From Cunninghamia lanceolata (lineage: Eukaryota > Streptophyta > Pinopsida > Cupressales > Cupressaceae): a DNA stretch of 64,000 bases. The stretch is taken from positions 620,001 to 684,000 of the forward strand of contig BSBN01000495.1 in NCBI GenBank assembly GCA_027924645.1, written 5' to 3'. Under the pieces are notes generated by a model. The model had not been told where the DNA came from. It did not search any database and saw only the letters and a program-made list of their open reading frames with translations. A program made the position numbers and the translations under genes. Positions 1-11,256 of this stretch are shown here, piece by piece (the stretch's first letter is position 1; the number at the start of each line of letters is the position of its first letter).

Positions 1-635
1 ACTACTAGTAAAGCTTCTCCACATATAGGGATGTGTTCCTAACTTTATTCCTTCATGGTTATTCCCTTATAAAGTTTCCATAAATCATGTGAGTGTACAA
101 CATTGTTGTTCCTTTATCTTGTAGTAACTTTGGCTATCTCCAATTATATGGGGAATGGCTGTCCTAATTCTAGCCTTTGGCACCCTTATGGGTTTTCATC
201 ATTGGCCACCATTTGGCCACCCTTCCAAGTTGTTAACCTAATGGGATTAGATTAGTTTCCCTTATGGTTTTTCAACTATATCTAATGTGAATCATTATAT
301 CAATTTTGTCCTACCAATAGTAAGCTTTAAGTTCTTGTGGCCATTATGCATTGGGCTTAATAAAGTAGTTCACAAAAAGATTACCCACTAAGAAGATTTA
401 ACCTTCCAGCTAGCAGAATAACACCACACCTCCCATTTTATTTTAAATCACAAGCTCTCCATTGGAAATTCCTTAGTAAGTTGAGTAACCATGGTAGTTC
501 CACAACTACAACCATCTAGAGGCACACAAGACATAAAAATTGAACCATGTAAGCTATCCCATGAAAATACTCCATGTATCCCCCAATTTATAAAACACAA
601 GCACCTTTAGAAATAGTTGTCAAGCCATTAACAAT
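1..635. other. Non-coding flank left of element A
   Basis: No gene, RNA or repeat boundary is visible here. It is AT-rich with no long reading frame. It should be the host sequence into which element A inserted, continuing at 37522 on the far side. The last five bases (ACAAT) abut the TG start of the A 5' LTR. Confidence 0.6.
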
Positions 636-3010
636 TGTTACATCCCCAACTTATGATTTAACCTAATCTTACTTTTATGTGGTAAATAGGATGATTAATC
701 TTAGATTAATGATTTGATGTTTGTGGAAAATATCAAGTAGAATCATTGATTACATAGATATCAAATTATGTTCTATTAAGCATGATATTATTTATTGTTA
801 AGATTATTTTAATAATAATGTTTTATGAATCAAATGATGATACACTAATCATGGTTATATGGTTGTGAGTATAATCGGGAAAAGAATCTTCCTCCAAAGA
901 TGGAAGGAGAGTATCACCCGGGAGGAGGAGATAGGTGTTTTGGAAAAAGGTCAGGTTTCCATTTTAGTATCAAAATTATTCTTCATGAACCGACACCCAT
1001 TAGGGTAAGTATTGGTCTTATTTCCTTGTTTGAGTCAAACTCGGTTGGACTATACAAGTCATGTCGTTTTACATTTTCTCAACACCACTTAAGTCGATTG
1101 AATTCATGATGTTCTTAGAACATTAGTTTAATCTAGTGAGCGTTGTCGGTGTTAGAGATTTCCTATGTTATTGTTCTATATTATATTAAGTTTTGTTATT
1201 AACGTTAATTATTTTCTTAAAGTCTAAATAGCAACGTGGGGGAGTAAATCTCAACCCCAAGTCACATATTAATATCATCACTAATGTGATTGATGATGTC
1301 ATCTTGATGATATTTTGAATATCTTAATACCCTTATATTATCATATAGATCCCCATGATATCTTTGAAGTTATAAATGATATCCACTTAATGTGGAATTA
1401 AATTCTATTAAGTTGATGAGTGTTATGCAGTCATGGGAATGTGCCATAATCCACAAAGAGTGGAAGAGTGGATGGCTCCACAATGTAAAAACTACATGTA
1501 TTGAGTCTTGTGAAGAGCCGCAAAGGCAATAGGAATGGGAGTGGATTGTTATCCACTAAGAAAGAGTATAATGGTATTACTCATGCAAAACCTCATGGAA
1601 GAGGAAGTGTAAGGCATTATTCAAAGAAAAGAGATATAAGAAATAAAGGATCTCAGGAAAGGAGAGGGAAGAACAAAGCGAGGTCTGTGGAAGACTAGTC
1701 GACGGTTTATTCTAAGGGTTCTGCGATGAACTCAAGCTTTATCAGGTATCCATGTATTACATGTAAAACTATTATTAGTGTTAAATGATACTTCTAAGTT
1801 TCAATGATTGTGATAGTTCTTATGTTACTATTACATTAAACTATCTTTAACAGGCTGTAAGGCTGATAGTTATATCACATTGTTGTAGTAGTGGAAGTTT
1901 ATCATACTAGGCCGTAACGCCGATAGATATCTTGCACTATTATAGCAGTAGCAAGTATCTTTACTAGGCCGTATGGATGATAGTTATCATGTAAGGCTAT
2001 AGTAGTATAAACTATCTCTGTTGGGCCGAAGGCCAATAGCAAGCTATGCACTATTGTAATAGGCTAGATAAATAACCCATTGGGCCATAAGGCCGAGGGA
2101 AAATAATGACTGCTATGATGATTCTTTCAAAGGCCAAGATGTCAGACAAGGTGATATACAATTAATACTGTGTGGATACACTTGGAGGCCACAAAGTTGA
2201 CCAATGTGTTTGAGCCTAAGCTATTAAAAACACTTGATATTGTGTTCTAGCTTGCATCATAACGTATTGTTATTGTCTATGATTGTGTTGTAGCATGCTA
2301 TGGAATAATTACTACCTACATTCAATCATAACCTTATGTAAATATCTCAGGTCTGCAAACCTATGTTGATAAGATATTAATATGAGTTCCATATAAAGGA
2401 CTACATTAAATGTGGTTTAGAGGAAACCCATCTCTATGAGATACATTTTTTATATGATTGAGAAAGAATAGTTTGGAAACATAAACATTTGTTATTATGT
2501 TGCTAATCCCAAATGGTTATTGACCGAGATTGGATGAAGAGTTGATTTATCAACTAAGTGTACATTATTTGAATATTTCTTTTACTTATAATAGTAATAT
2601 TTTGGAAAAGGGTTGTTGGGTCAAATAACCCTCTTGAACATCTAGACTTTAAGTCTACTATATATATATAGTTCATTATTGATGTTATCAAATAAAATGG
2701 AAAGATGTTATATCCATTATTGATTTCTCAAGGACTCTTTATAAGATGGTCATAGAACCATAGACTGAAAAAGGTCTTAATCATTGAAACCATGAATCTT
2801 TGAATTCTTTTAAGACTAAAGAGAGGGAACAGAGTGATGTGGAGTCACAGGTTCCCTGATGCATATGCTACATGACAAATATTGAATGCACTCCTAGGAT
2901 AGGGGTCAAAAGTCCAAGTTAGCTAGACTAATGGGGATTGGAACCTATTCATACTATGACCTAGAGGGGTCAAACTATGAACATTGTTGGATGAGACAAC
3001 TTCTAAGTTG
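636..3010 (+). repeat. Element A 5' LTR, truncated at its 3' end
   Basis: This aligns with 24950-25130 plus 34686-36890. The match fades near 3007-3020, while the 3' LTR continues about 620 bp further to 37521. The end of this LTR and the primer-binding site therefore appear to be deleted. The LTR starts with TG and contains a run of 57-bp repeats. Confidence 0.85.
1851..2100 (+). repeat. Five degenerate 57-bp tandem units inside the A 5' LTR
   Basis: Units begin at about 1851, 1908, 1965, 2022 and 2081. Each starts with a variant of AGGCCGTAAGGCCGATAG followed by TAT..TTGCACTAT..TAGTAGT. The first intervals are 57 bp and the last is 59 bp. Confidence 0.8.
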
Positions 3011-3505
3011 AGTCAAGGTATCCCAATCTTATAATGACTTGCAGTAGCAAGATGTAAACAAAATTTTAGAACTATGGATGTATTATATGTAATCCATGGA
3101 AACTATAATGCATTTTGAAAATTTTGGCAAATCTTTTCCTTCTTGTTAAAGATTACCTGAATGAGAATGGATTCAATGGTATGAAAAACTAATTGAATGA
3201 TTAATCTACAAACTTCAAGAGAAGTAGATTGCAGGCTGGTTTAGATAAGAACCAATATGGGAGATAGCCAAGAAGAAGGGGAACCTTTAGGCCACTTTGA
3301 ATGTAAACTCAACTAGATCCTTGATATGCTCCAAGAGATGAGAGAAAGAATTAGAACTCTCAAGTAGGAGGTTAGGCGTCATCATAGACCTAGGCAAGAA
3401 GCCTATCATGGGGGTGATGATGAGGCACGTCATGAGGACACCACCTAAAGTGAACGTGTAGAGAATAACTCTGAGGCAAGACAAGAAGAGGATAGAAGAA
3501 GACAC
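3011..3505 (+). other. Leader region of element A, primer site not found
   Basis: Lies between the truncated 5' LTR and the gag remnant. No iMet-type primer site (TGGTATCAGAGC) is visible. The part near 3290-3505 is probably the start of gag in a damaged frame, since it runs into the gag homology without a break. Confidence 0.5.
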
Positions 3506-4430
3506 TTGGCTTTTGAATTAACCTATCATATGAAAAAGGTTATGCCTCTCGAATTTGATGGATCTATAAGCGGAGATGCTGTAGAGGCATGGCTTACGAA
3601 AATGGAAAAATACTTTGACATAAGAAACTACTCTAAAATTACCAAAGTGGTATGGGGAGCATACCAATTGGCAAGTGAAGTATCCACATGGTGGATGAAT
3701 AAGAAAATGGAGTTAGGTTTGAGGTCTACGAGTTTAACCTGGGATAGGTTTGTGGAACTCTTTAGGCAAAGATGGTTGCCTTAGCTGTATTATGATCAAA
3801 AGCTTATAGATTTCCAAAATTTGAGATAGGGTGATTTATCTATGAACAAGTACTAGGGAAAGTTCACTCGCCTACTCAAGTATGTACCACAACATGACCA
3901 GGATGAGAGATTTTGCATCCAAAAGTTTATTATGGGATTGAACACCTAGATTGGTGGTGAAGTTGATGTGCATGGTCCCACTTCAATGGACTAGGTGTAT
4001 GAGAAAGCCATCAAATAGTAGTAGAAGCTGAAATCTATGTCTATTGTACAGGAAAAGGAATCAAAAAAGGTATAACTAGTCTCAATCCTCCCAATCCTCT
4101 AAGAAAAAGGGTAAAAAATAAGACTTTTTAGAGAAAAATGATAAAGGGTCAAAGAATAAGCAAAATGAATCCAAGGGGGAAAAAAAGGCAATAATAACTC
4201 CAAGAAAAATGGAGATAATTCTGGAAAGCCTCATGAAAGGTGAGGACTCATGGGAAGATGTTATACATGTGGTGGTGATCATTATGCAACCAGTGTCCTA
4301 ATAAGATGTAGGGAGTTTAGCCTCGAAGAAACCCTCTGCCCTCTCAATAGGCAACGTTCCAGCAATGCATACATGCAACCTTGGGTAATAGGCAAGATGA
4401 ATATCAAATCACTCCTATTGAGACTATAGG
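3506..4430 (+). pseudogene. Element A gag remnant
   Basis: Gag forms the capsid-like particle of an LTR retrotransposon and binds its RNA. The first 92 codons show the usual Ty3/gypsy capsid pattern: a YHMKKVMPLEFDG start, then AVEAWLTKMEKYFD, and a WWMNKK segment before a WDRFVELFRQRWLP helix. The reading continues past a stop at about 3782 with several further stops (3782-4020), mostly where Gln codons are expected. A zinc-knuckle remnant of the form CX2CX3H lies at 4259-4290; its last Cys is recovered only after a one-base shift. The protein is not expressible as one chain. Confidence 0.8.
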
Positions 4431-6420
4431 TATCTTATCTAGTTTCCCAATTTTAGTTTTGATAGATACTGGTGCAAGATAATGTTTTGTTTCCCCAAAC
4501 GTTTTAAGTAAAATTCCTAGAAAAGCTAGATACATGGCAAACACTTGGTTAGTTGAATATGCAAATTAGACCAAAGCTCAGGTAGAGCAATTCTTGTTTG
4601 AGGCTAAGGTTGAACTTCCAAGTTTCTCCACTGAAGTAAACCTTTATGTAGCCCCATTAGGCTCATATGATGTTATCCTTGGGATAAATTGGTTATGGAG
4701 ACATCGGGCTAATATAGACTGTTATGCCAAAATAATAGATTGTCTAGATGAGCTAGGAAACAAAGTCTTTCTACAAGGAAACCCTAGAGATTTCAAATTA
4801 AGACAAATTTTTTCCCTACAAATGAAAATAGCTCAAAGAAAGGGGTGCCAACTTTTTGCTGTTAAAATGAAGAAACTGAATAGTTTTGAGGAAACTAATT
4901 TCTAGGATGATTTAATGTTTTATGAATCTCAGAAACCCAAAGGAGTTGAGAAGAGGGAGTCCATACATAAGGAAAAATCAGATATGGATAGGTACCCTTT
5001 GCTTAGAGATTTTGAGGATGTGTTTCTGGATGAGCTACCAAGATTACCTCCCAAAAGAGATTTTGATTTCTCTATAGATATAATTCTAGGATCGGAACCT
5101 ATATCTAAAGCTCCATACAAAATGACCACCACTGAGTTAATGGAGCTAAAGTTTCAATTGCAAGAATTTCTTGATAAAAGGCTGATAAGACCTAGTGTGT
5201 CACCTTGGGGAGCACTAGTTATTTTTGTGAAAAAGAAAGATGGTACATTACAGTTATGCATAAATTACCGTATGTTAAATAAAGAAACAATAAAGAACAA
5301 ATATCCCTTGCCCCACATTGATGATATTTTCAATCAAATGAGAGGAGCAATTATGTTTTATAAGATTGATCTTCGATCTAGGTATCATCAATTGTGGTTA
5401 AAAGAGGAGGATATTCACAAAACAACCTTTAGAACAAGATATGGGCATTATGAATTTACTATTTTGCACTTTCGATTAAAAACACACTTGCATCATTTAT
5501 GAACTTAATGAACAATCTGTTCAGGGACTATTTAGACAAGTTTTTCCTAATTTTTCTTGATGATATCTTAATCTACTCTAAAAATGAGGAAGAACACCTT
5601 CGACATTTAAGGATTGTTCTTCAGAGGTTAAGAGAGCATAAATTGTATGGCAAGCTCTCTAAGTGTACTTTCTTTCAAAAAGAAGTGCAGTATTTGGGTC
5701 ACATAATTTTGGCTAAGCAAATAGCTGTGGACCCAGCCAAAACTAAAGCCATATTGGAATGGCCAGTACCAAGGAATGTAGATGAGGTCTGAAGTTTCAT
5801 GGGCCTAGTAGATTATTACAGTAAATTTATGAAAACAATTTCAAAAATTATTTATCCTATTACTTCTTTGTAGAGAAAAGGAAAGAAGTTTGAGTGGTCA
5901 GACAAGTGCCAGGAGGTATTTGACCAATTGAGGGAAAGGCTAACCACAACACCTATCTTGAAAGTACCTGACCCGAAAGGTCATTTTGCAGTCATTATCG
6001 ATGACTCAAGAGAAGGCTTAGATGGTGTACTAGTCTAGAACAAACAAGTTATTGCATATGAATCGAGGAAACTGAAAACTTATGAACAAAACTATGCCCC
6101 TCATGATTTGGAATTGGCAACAATAATTCATGCACTGCAAATGTGGAGACACTACTTGCTTAGGAGACCCTTTGAACTAAAAATAGACCACCAAGGGCTT
6201 AAATATTTGTTCAGTCAACAACATTTAAATGCTCACAAAAGAAGATGGTTAGAGTTGATCTCAGATTATGATTTTGAGATCAAATATATCCAAGGCAAGG
6301 AAAACTAAGTGGTAGATGCCTTTAGTAGGAGAAGACATATCTCCTCAATGATCTCCAAAAATTCTGATTTTAAGAACCAAGTATTACAAAAGTCTAAGGG
6401 AGATGAGTTTTACGAGTAGG
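4431..6420 (+). pseudogene. Element A protease, reverse transcriptase and RNase H remnant
   Basis: The protease active-site motif DTGA is at 4465-4476, followed by a stop. The RT fingers and palm run from about 5000, with the YHQLWL segment near 5390 and a frameshift near 5480-5500. The catalytic FLDDIL motif is intact near 5554-5571. The connection and RNase H part (about 5790-6350) keeps IAYESRKL and the WRHYLL and DHQGLKYLF motifs, with stops at about 5790, 5870, 6037 and 6306. Order, motifs and spacing are those of Ty3/gypsy pol. At least one frameshift and several nonsense codons make it a pseudogene. Confidence 0.88.
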
Positions 6421-6479
6421 TAAAATATGCCCTTTTGGAGAATCCCTAGAATCTGAAATATGATAGATTTTACCTCAAA

Positions 6480-6884
6480 CCAGCTAGGTTATTGAGATAT
6501 AAAAGAAGGATGTATGTTCTAAACTTTGAGGAGCTAAGGAACACTATCTGGAAAGAGGTTCATTCTGCACCTTATTTAGGACATCTTGGAGTAACAAAGT
6601 TACTGGCTGATGTGAAACCCTTATACTTCTGGAAGGAAATGAAGAGGGATGCTACAAGGTTTGTAGCTACATGTCTAGAATGCTAGAGGGTGAAGGTGAA
6701 ACACCATCACCTGGTAAGTCTTTTATACCCTCATGAAATTCTAGAATGGAAGTGGCAAATCATTAGCATGGACTTTGTGCAAGGACTTCCTATGTCGAGG
6801 AATAAGCACAATTCTATTTTGGTTGTGGTGGATAGACTCACCAAGGCAATGCATTTTATACCTAGGAATTTGATAGGTGGGGCA
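6480..6884 (+). pseudogene. Element A integrase, 5' part
   Basis: Integrase inserts the cDNA into the genome. The HHCC zinc-binding part is at about 6540-6690 (H..H in the APYLGHLG region, then CLEC, followed by a TAG where Gln is expected). The core starts with [10 protein letters not shown], whose Asp is the first catalytic acid. The reading is cut at 6884 by insertion of element C and resumes at 16344 after the second GGGCA. Confidence 0.88.
6880..6884 (+). repeat. Left target-site duplication of element C (GGGCA)
   Basis: GGGCA at 6880-6884 directly precedes the TG of the C LTR and recurs at 16339-16343 after its CA. Confidence 0.93.
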
Positions 6885-9800
6885 TGTTGATGACTGTTTT
6901 GATGCAATCATAACAATGAGTTAAAATTCACATATAATGAACTGAAACTATACTTGAAAGATAAGAAGGAATCATTTGAGATTCAACTAATCCCAAGTCT
7001 ACAATGGTTCGGTTGGTCAAGTTCAATTGGTCAATGTGAAGTTGTAATGTTCAAGGGGCCTTACGTAGTTTAGGTTTATTTTGTGGTTTACTGGACTAAG
7101 AATATGCAAAGAGGTCATAGATTTCAACAAGTATTCTGTTCATTTGCATACAAGTGATACCGGGCTGCAAGTTTCGGAGGGTTTTCTTGAATTTTTTGCA
7201 GCTCTCTTCTTTATCTATTTATGAAAACTGTCTACTTATAGCTCTGTTATCATGCTTCTTCAAATTTGAGACAATTTCCTTTGGATTTCTACGTTTTCAG
7301 CTAAATATTTCAGATGGGTTGGGAAAAGTTAGAAAGATCTAATCTATACCTCATTTAATCTACCGAAGGATCTAAGTGTTTCTGTTATGCACTATGTAAA
7401 CACTACAGTAATATGATCAAATCCACAGTAAAAACCCTAAATGTAAGTTCTGAGCATTTTCACAAACATACATTTAAAATTGCAAGCTCTCAAAGAAAAT
7501 ATTTCAAAACACAAAGAAGAGCAGGAGAACACTCAGAAGATAGATGCAGAACTCCAGATTCTATTGTATTAGAAACGAATAGTCATACATGATTTACAAT
7601 GTAGGAATGACTCTTAGTTTCATTGATCATACTACAGAGAACTTACAAGCTTTACAGATACAGTAAGGCAGCTAGACATTCCACGCGCACCTTACTGCAG
7701 ACAACAGGCGACCTCCTTCTTCTACACTAAGCTATGCCCAGAAAGGCTCTACAATTCTGGCAAAATCCTAAAATCCCTGTGTAAACTATTACAGTGTAGA
7801 GATGCACAATATAAAGACATTCTGATTGTCCTCACTACAGCAAAAACCTAACTGAACCCCTGGTTCAAACCCCTGGTTACAGCAATAAATACAGGTGAAC
7901 CAGTTCTCAAAAATATCTCTGAGCAGTTGTCAAATCTAGGTGAAATATTGCCCCTTCTGAGAAGTTCCGGCAGTTGGGTAATAACTTCTGTTTGTCTTTT
8001 GTGATAATACCTTCAGCTGCAACCTTCCTCTTCACTTGAATGGCCTTGACTTTTCGCATTTCATCCTTATCTTCTTGCTCCTGAGATCAGATCTTCTGCC
8101 TCCATGAGGTCACTGCGCTGACTTTCCAGCTGCTTCCTCAACTGCAAGCCTGCAAAACAAGACAGGCAATAAGTTTCACATTTATCATAAAAATAGCAGG
8201 AAAATAAAATAAGCGTTTAAACCCAGGTGACCGCGCAAGATTGAGAAAATCGGATCAGAAATCCTCAGAACGCTTCCAAAATGCGTTCAGACTGCTCAAA
8301 GTTCACGGGTCAACCATCGCTGACCGAAAAATGCCAGAGGCGCCAAAAAAACACTTTAAAACTCCACCGCTTCATTTCCCGCCCATCGGCATGATCATCG
8401 CTATCGGCGTGTCAAAAAAACATGTTAGCCGACATACTTCATCATCATGATATTTCACTTCTGCATATTGGAGAAAAGAACAACATCATCATCATCATCA
8501 TGTTGAAGAAGAAAAGGAGGAGATGAATATAATCATGCTGTCAAGGAAAGGAAGATGATGGTGACGTCATCATGATATTCGGGCTTCGTTGAAATGCTAA
8601 GGCTGACGTCATCATCATGTTCAGTTAAGGTCAGGGGATAATTGCAATATCGGGTCACCTAAGGAGCATGATCAGGATGATGAAGTGAATATGACCCTTT
8701 CGCGGCCAAGGTAACCGTCTTGAAAGATCAGGATGATGATGATCATCATCATATTTGCTGCTTCTGTCGAACTTAGAATAAGACGTCATCATCATGTTCG
8801 TGAACTGGATCGTGCTTGAAAAATATCCTGCTGAAGGAAAAAAAGTGATGATGATGATCATCAGGATATTAGCTTCTTCGTTTATCAGATCGGGATGACG
8901 TCATCATGATATTTGGAGCCTTTGTTAAACTTAAAACATGATGTCATCATGATATTTCGCCAACCGGATCATGTTTTGGAAAATATCCTGTTGAAGGAAA
9001 ATGTGATGATGATGAGGATCAAGATACTTTACAAAAGGTCTTACTTCATCGGCAGGAGGACTTTGCGAAATATCGGGTGAACAAACAAGATCATGATGAT
9101 CCTGACAATACGACAGGGTAAAAAATATATGATGATGATCCTCCTTATCGAATTATCCAGATGACGTCATCATCATAATTTGTCTTCGGAGCACAAGGAT
9201 GAGTTAAGGTCATCATGATATTTGCGCTAGGGTGATATTATAAAATATGATCATGCTGTTGAGGAATGCAATATCGACCTCCTCTGAATAGATAGGGTGA
9301 TCATCATGATATTCACTAACCGGAGATCAGGAGGATATGAAGGTGATGATCCTCTTTATCGATTTATGATGATGATGTCTCCATTACTCAGCGAATTTCA
9401 GCGAATATGACCTTGTGAAAGATCAGGATGATATGAAGTCGTCATCATCATAATTCGAACTTCAGCAAATATCATGATGATGACCTTGCGATAGGTTTAT
9501 AGTATGCACATGCAAATATGCCGAAGGTGGATTTGCTAAGTCAGGGTGATCTTTTACTATCAGCATGATATTTTAAGATCAGGCGATGCAAAGATATCAT
9601 GATGATGCTCACGATGCAAGAGACCACTCGACGGGGAAAACCTACTGACTTAAAGTTGATGTCATCATGATATCTAAACCTCAGGATATTATCAGGGGGG
9701 CGTTCAAATATGATGATGATGTTGTTCTTCAGCAAAACCGAGTTTATAATATGACCTTCCTAAAAGAAATCATGATGCTGACGATGCGCCTAAGGCCATT

Positions 9801-10258
9801 TGACGGGTAAAGGGCACTACCACCTAAGATTGACGTCTGGATATTGCGACTGCATGATTTTTATCAGGTGATAGACCAAGATCATGATGATCCTGTCAAC
9901 ATGACTTAGGATATAAAAATATGATGATCCTCCTGCGAACATCAGGTTTGACCAAAACTTTGACCGTGCATAACTTTCACATATGGAAGAATTTTCAAGT
10001 GAAGTAAAAGGCAAACCTGCATGGAATTTCAAGCTCTTTTTAAATATGAGGTCACAGCAACAAAATATGAACTTTGACAAACTGACCTCATGATGATGAC
10101 CTACCTCATCCTATATCATGATGATGATGCACCTGACCTTCATTTTACCAAACCGCCAGAAAGCAAAAAAAACACAAGCAGAAGCAAAAAGCAAAACATC
10201 AGCAGGGGTCCCCATTTTGCTAAGGAGCATAATGGGGCGTGTTGTGAACATCACAACA
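6885..10258 (-). repeat. Element C left LTR (3' LTR if the element is on the minus strand)
   Basis: 3374 bp, TG...CA, nearly identical to 12963-16338. Short ORFs in it (for example 7154-7342, 8241-8450, 9817-10080) recur in the other LTR and show no protein-family motif, so I treat them as chance frames. The segment 8445-10135 is dominated by ATGATG/CATCAT runs. Confidence 0.93.
8445..10135. repeat. Degenerate ATGATG / TGACGTCATCATGATATT array in the left C LTR
   Basis: Dozens of ATGATG, CATCAT, ATCATGAT and GATATT words recur at irregular spacing. Perfect TGACGTCA palindromes lie at 8562, 8604, 8896 and 9162, with one-base variants elsewhere (for example near 8781, 8943 and 9660). TGACGTCA is the classical binding site of CREB/TGA-type bZIP proteins. 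Binding here is inference. Confidence 0.8.
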
Positions 10259-11256
10259 ACTAGCAACCAAAACAAAACAATTAAATTCAAAGTGTTCAAG
10301 GAAACTAGATGAAATGAACTCATAACTTCCAACTATCTTTCCTGCAAATTACTATTCAGCTTGAGACTCAAAGTATTCAATAAAGATGCATGAATTTCCA
10401 TTTTCAGTTTAGTTGTGTGCATGTGATTAATTATCCTCATCTTGAAGATCGGTTGAACAAACCAGTGACTGACATTAGCCTACGTAGGTGAGGATATTCC
10501 CTCATAGCTGACCGGATAGAGCCTTGCTGCCAGCGAGCTTCTATAGCCCCGGCAAGGTTATCGTTACAATTCTCCTAAGTAGAGCCCCACTGCCAGCGAG
10601 CGTCCATAGCCCCGGTAGAGTTACTTAGATGGCTTAATCTGGATTTTCAGTATAATCCGCTTTATTCATTTATTTATTTATTTTTTTGTTTTCTAATTTT
10701 GAAAGATTTCATAAGATATAGCAATTTGTAACTTCATGATGCAAGGAGTGGGCACTTGCTGAAATTAAGCTGAGAATTGTAATGGTAGCAAGGGTGACCT
10801 CTGATTTTTCACCTAATATCTACACTGGTATGTTCAACAAACCCAAGGATTTTAGGTGTGTCATCGTGAGAAACCTGCTTCGAATTCTCAATCACATTTA
10901 TTGAATACAAAACTTCAGAAGATGAACAACTCTCTACATTCATGACAGTGACAAATTATGCGTAAATTGCAAATGGTTAACCTGAATATCCTAAATTATA
11001 TACTGTTTTGAATGGTTGCTAGTTTTGCTCCTTAATACTCTATAGTAAAATAAAGATCCCTGCTGAGGAGACAACAAACAAACCAAACAAACAGGATGTA
11101 CAAACAACACAACAAAAGAAAAAACTATACAAATAGAAAGAAATAGAAAGCAAAAACCAACAAAAAGGAACTATACAAACAACTAACCTAAAGAGAAAAC
11201 AGCAAAAGAGGAACACAAAAACAAAACAACTACCCTAGCAGACTATATACAAGCCT
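10259..11256. other. Non-coding part of the C body
   Basis: No ORF of note apart from chance frames. It holds a pair of 63-bp-spaced GC-richer repeats at 10518-10626 and an A-rich stretch near 11060-11220. On the minus strand it would be the 3' untranslated part downstream of the 521-aa ORF. No clear polypurine tract is seen beside the LTR. Confidence 0.6.
10518..10626. repeat. Two imperfect GC-rich repeats in the C body
   Basis: Copies at 10518-10567 and 10581-10626 share the core GCCAGCGAGC...ATAGCCCCGG, period 63 bp. Each is flanked by short complementary arms (CCTTGC/GCAAGG in the first), so each could fold. They stand out from the AT-rich surroundings. Confidence 0.75.

Noticed and set aside
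7154..8450. 62- and 69-codon ORFs repeated at 13232 and 14319
   Set aside because: Their conservation follows from LTR identity, not selection; no protein-family features.
8445..9500. CRISPR-like impression from recurrent CATCATCATGAT words
   Set aside because: No fixed repeat length or spacer size; a plant LTR with low-complexity words.
10111..10332. Overlapping short ORFs on both strands at the end of the C left LTR
   Set aside because: They recur only as LTR sequence (see 16170-16388), are out of step with each other and show no motif.
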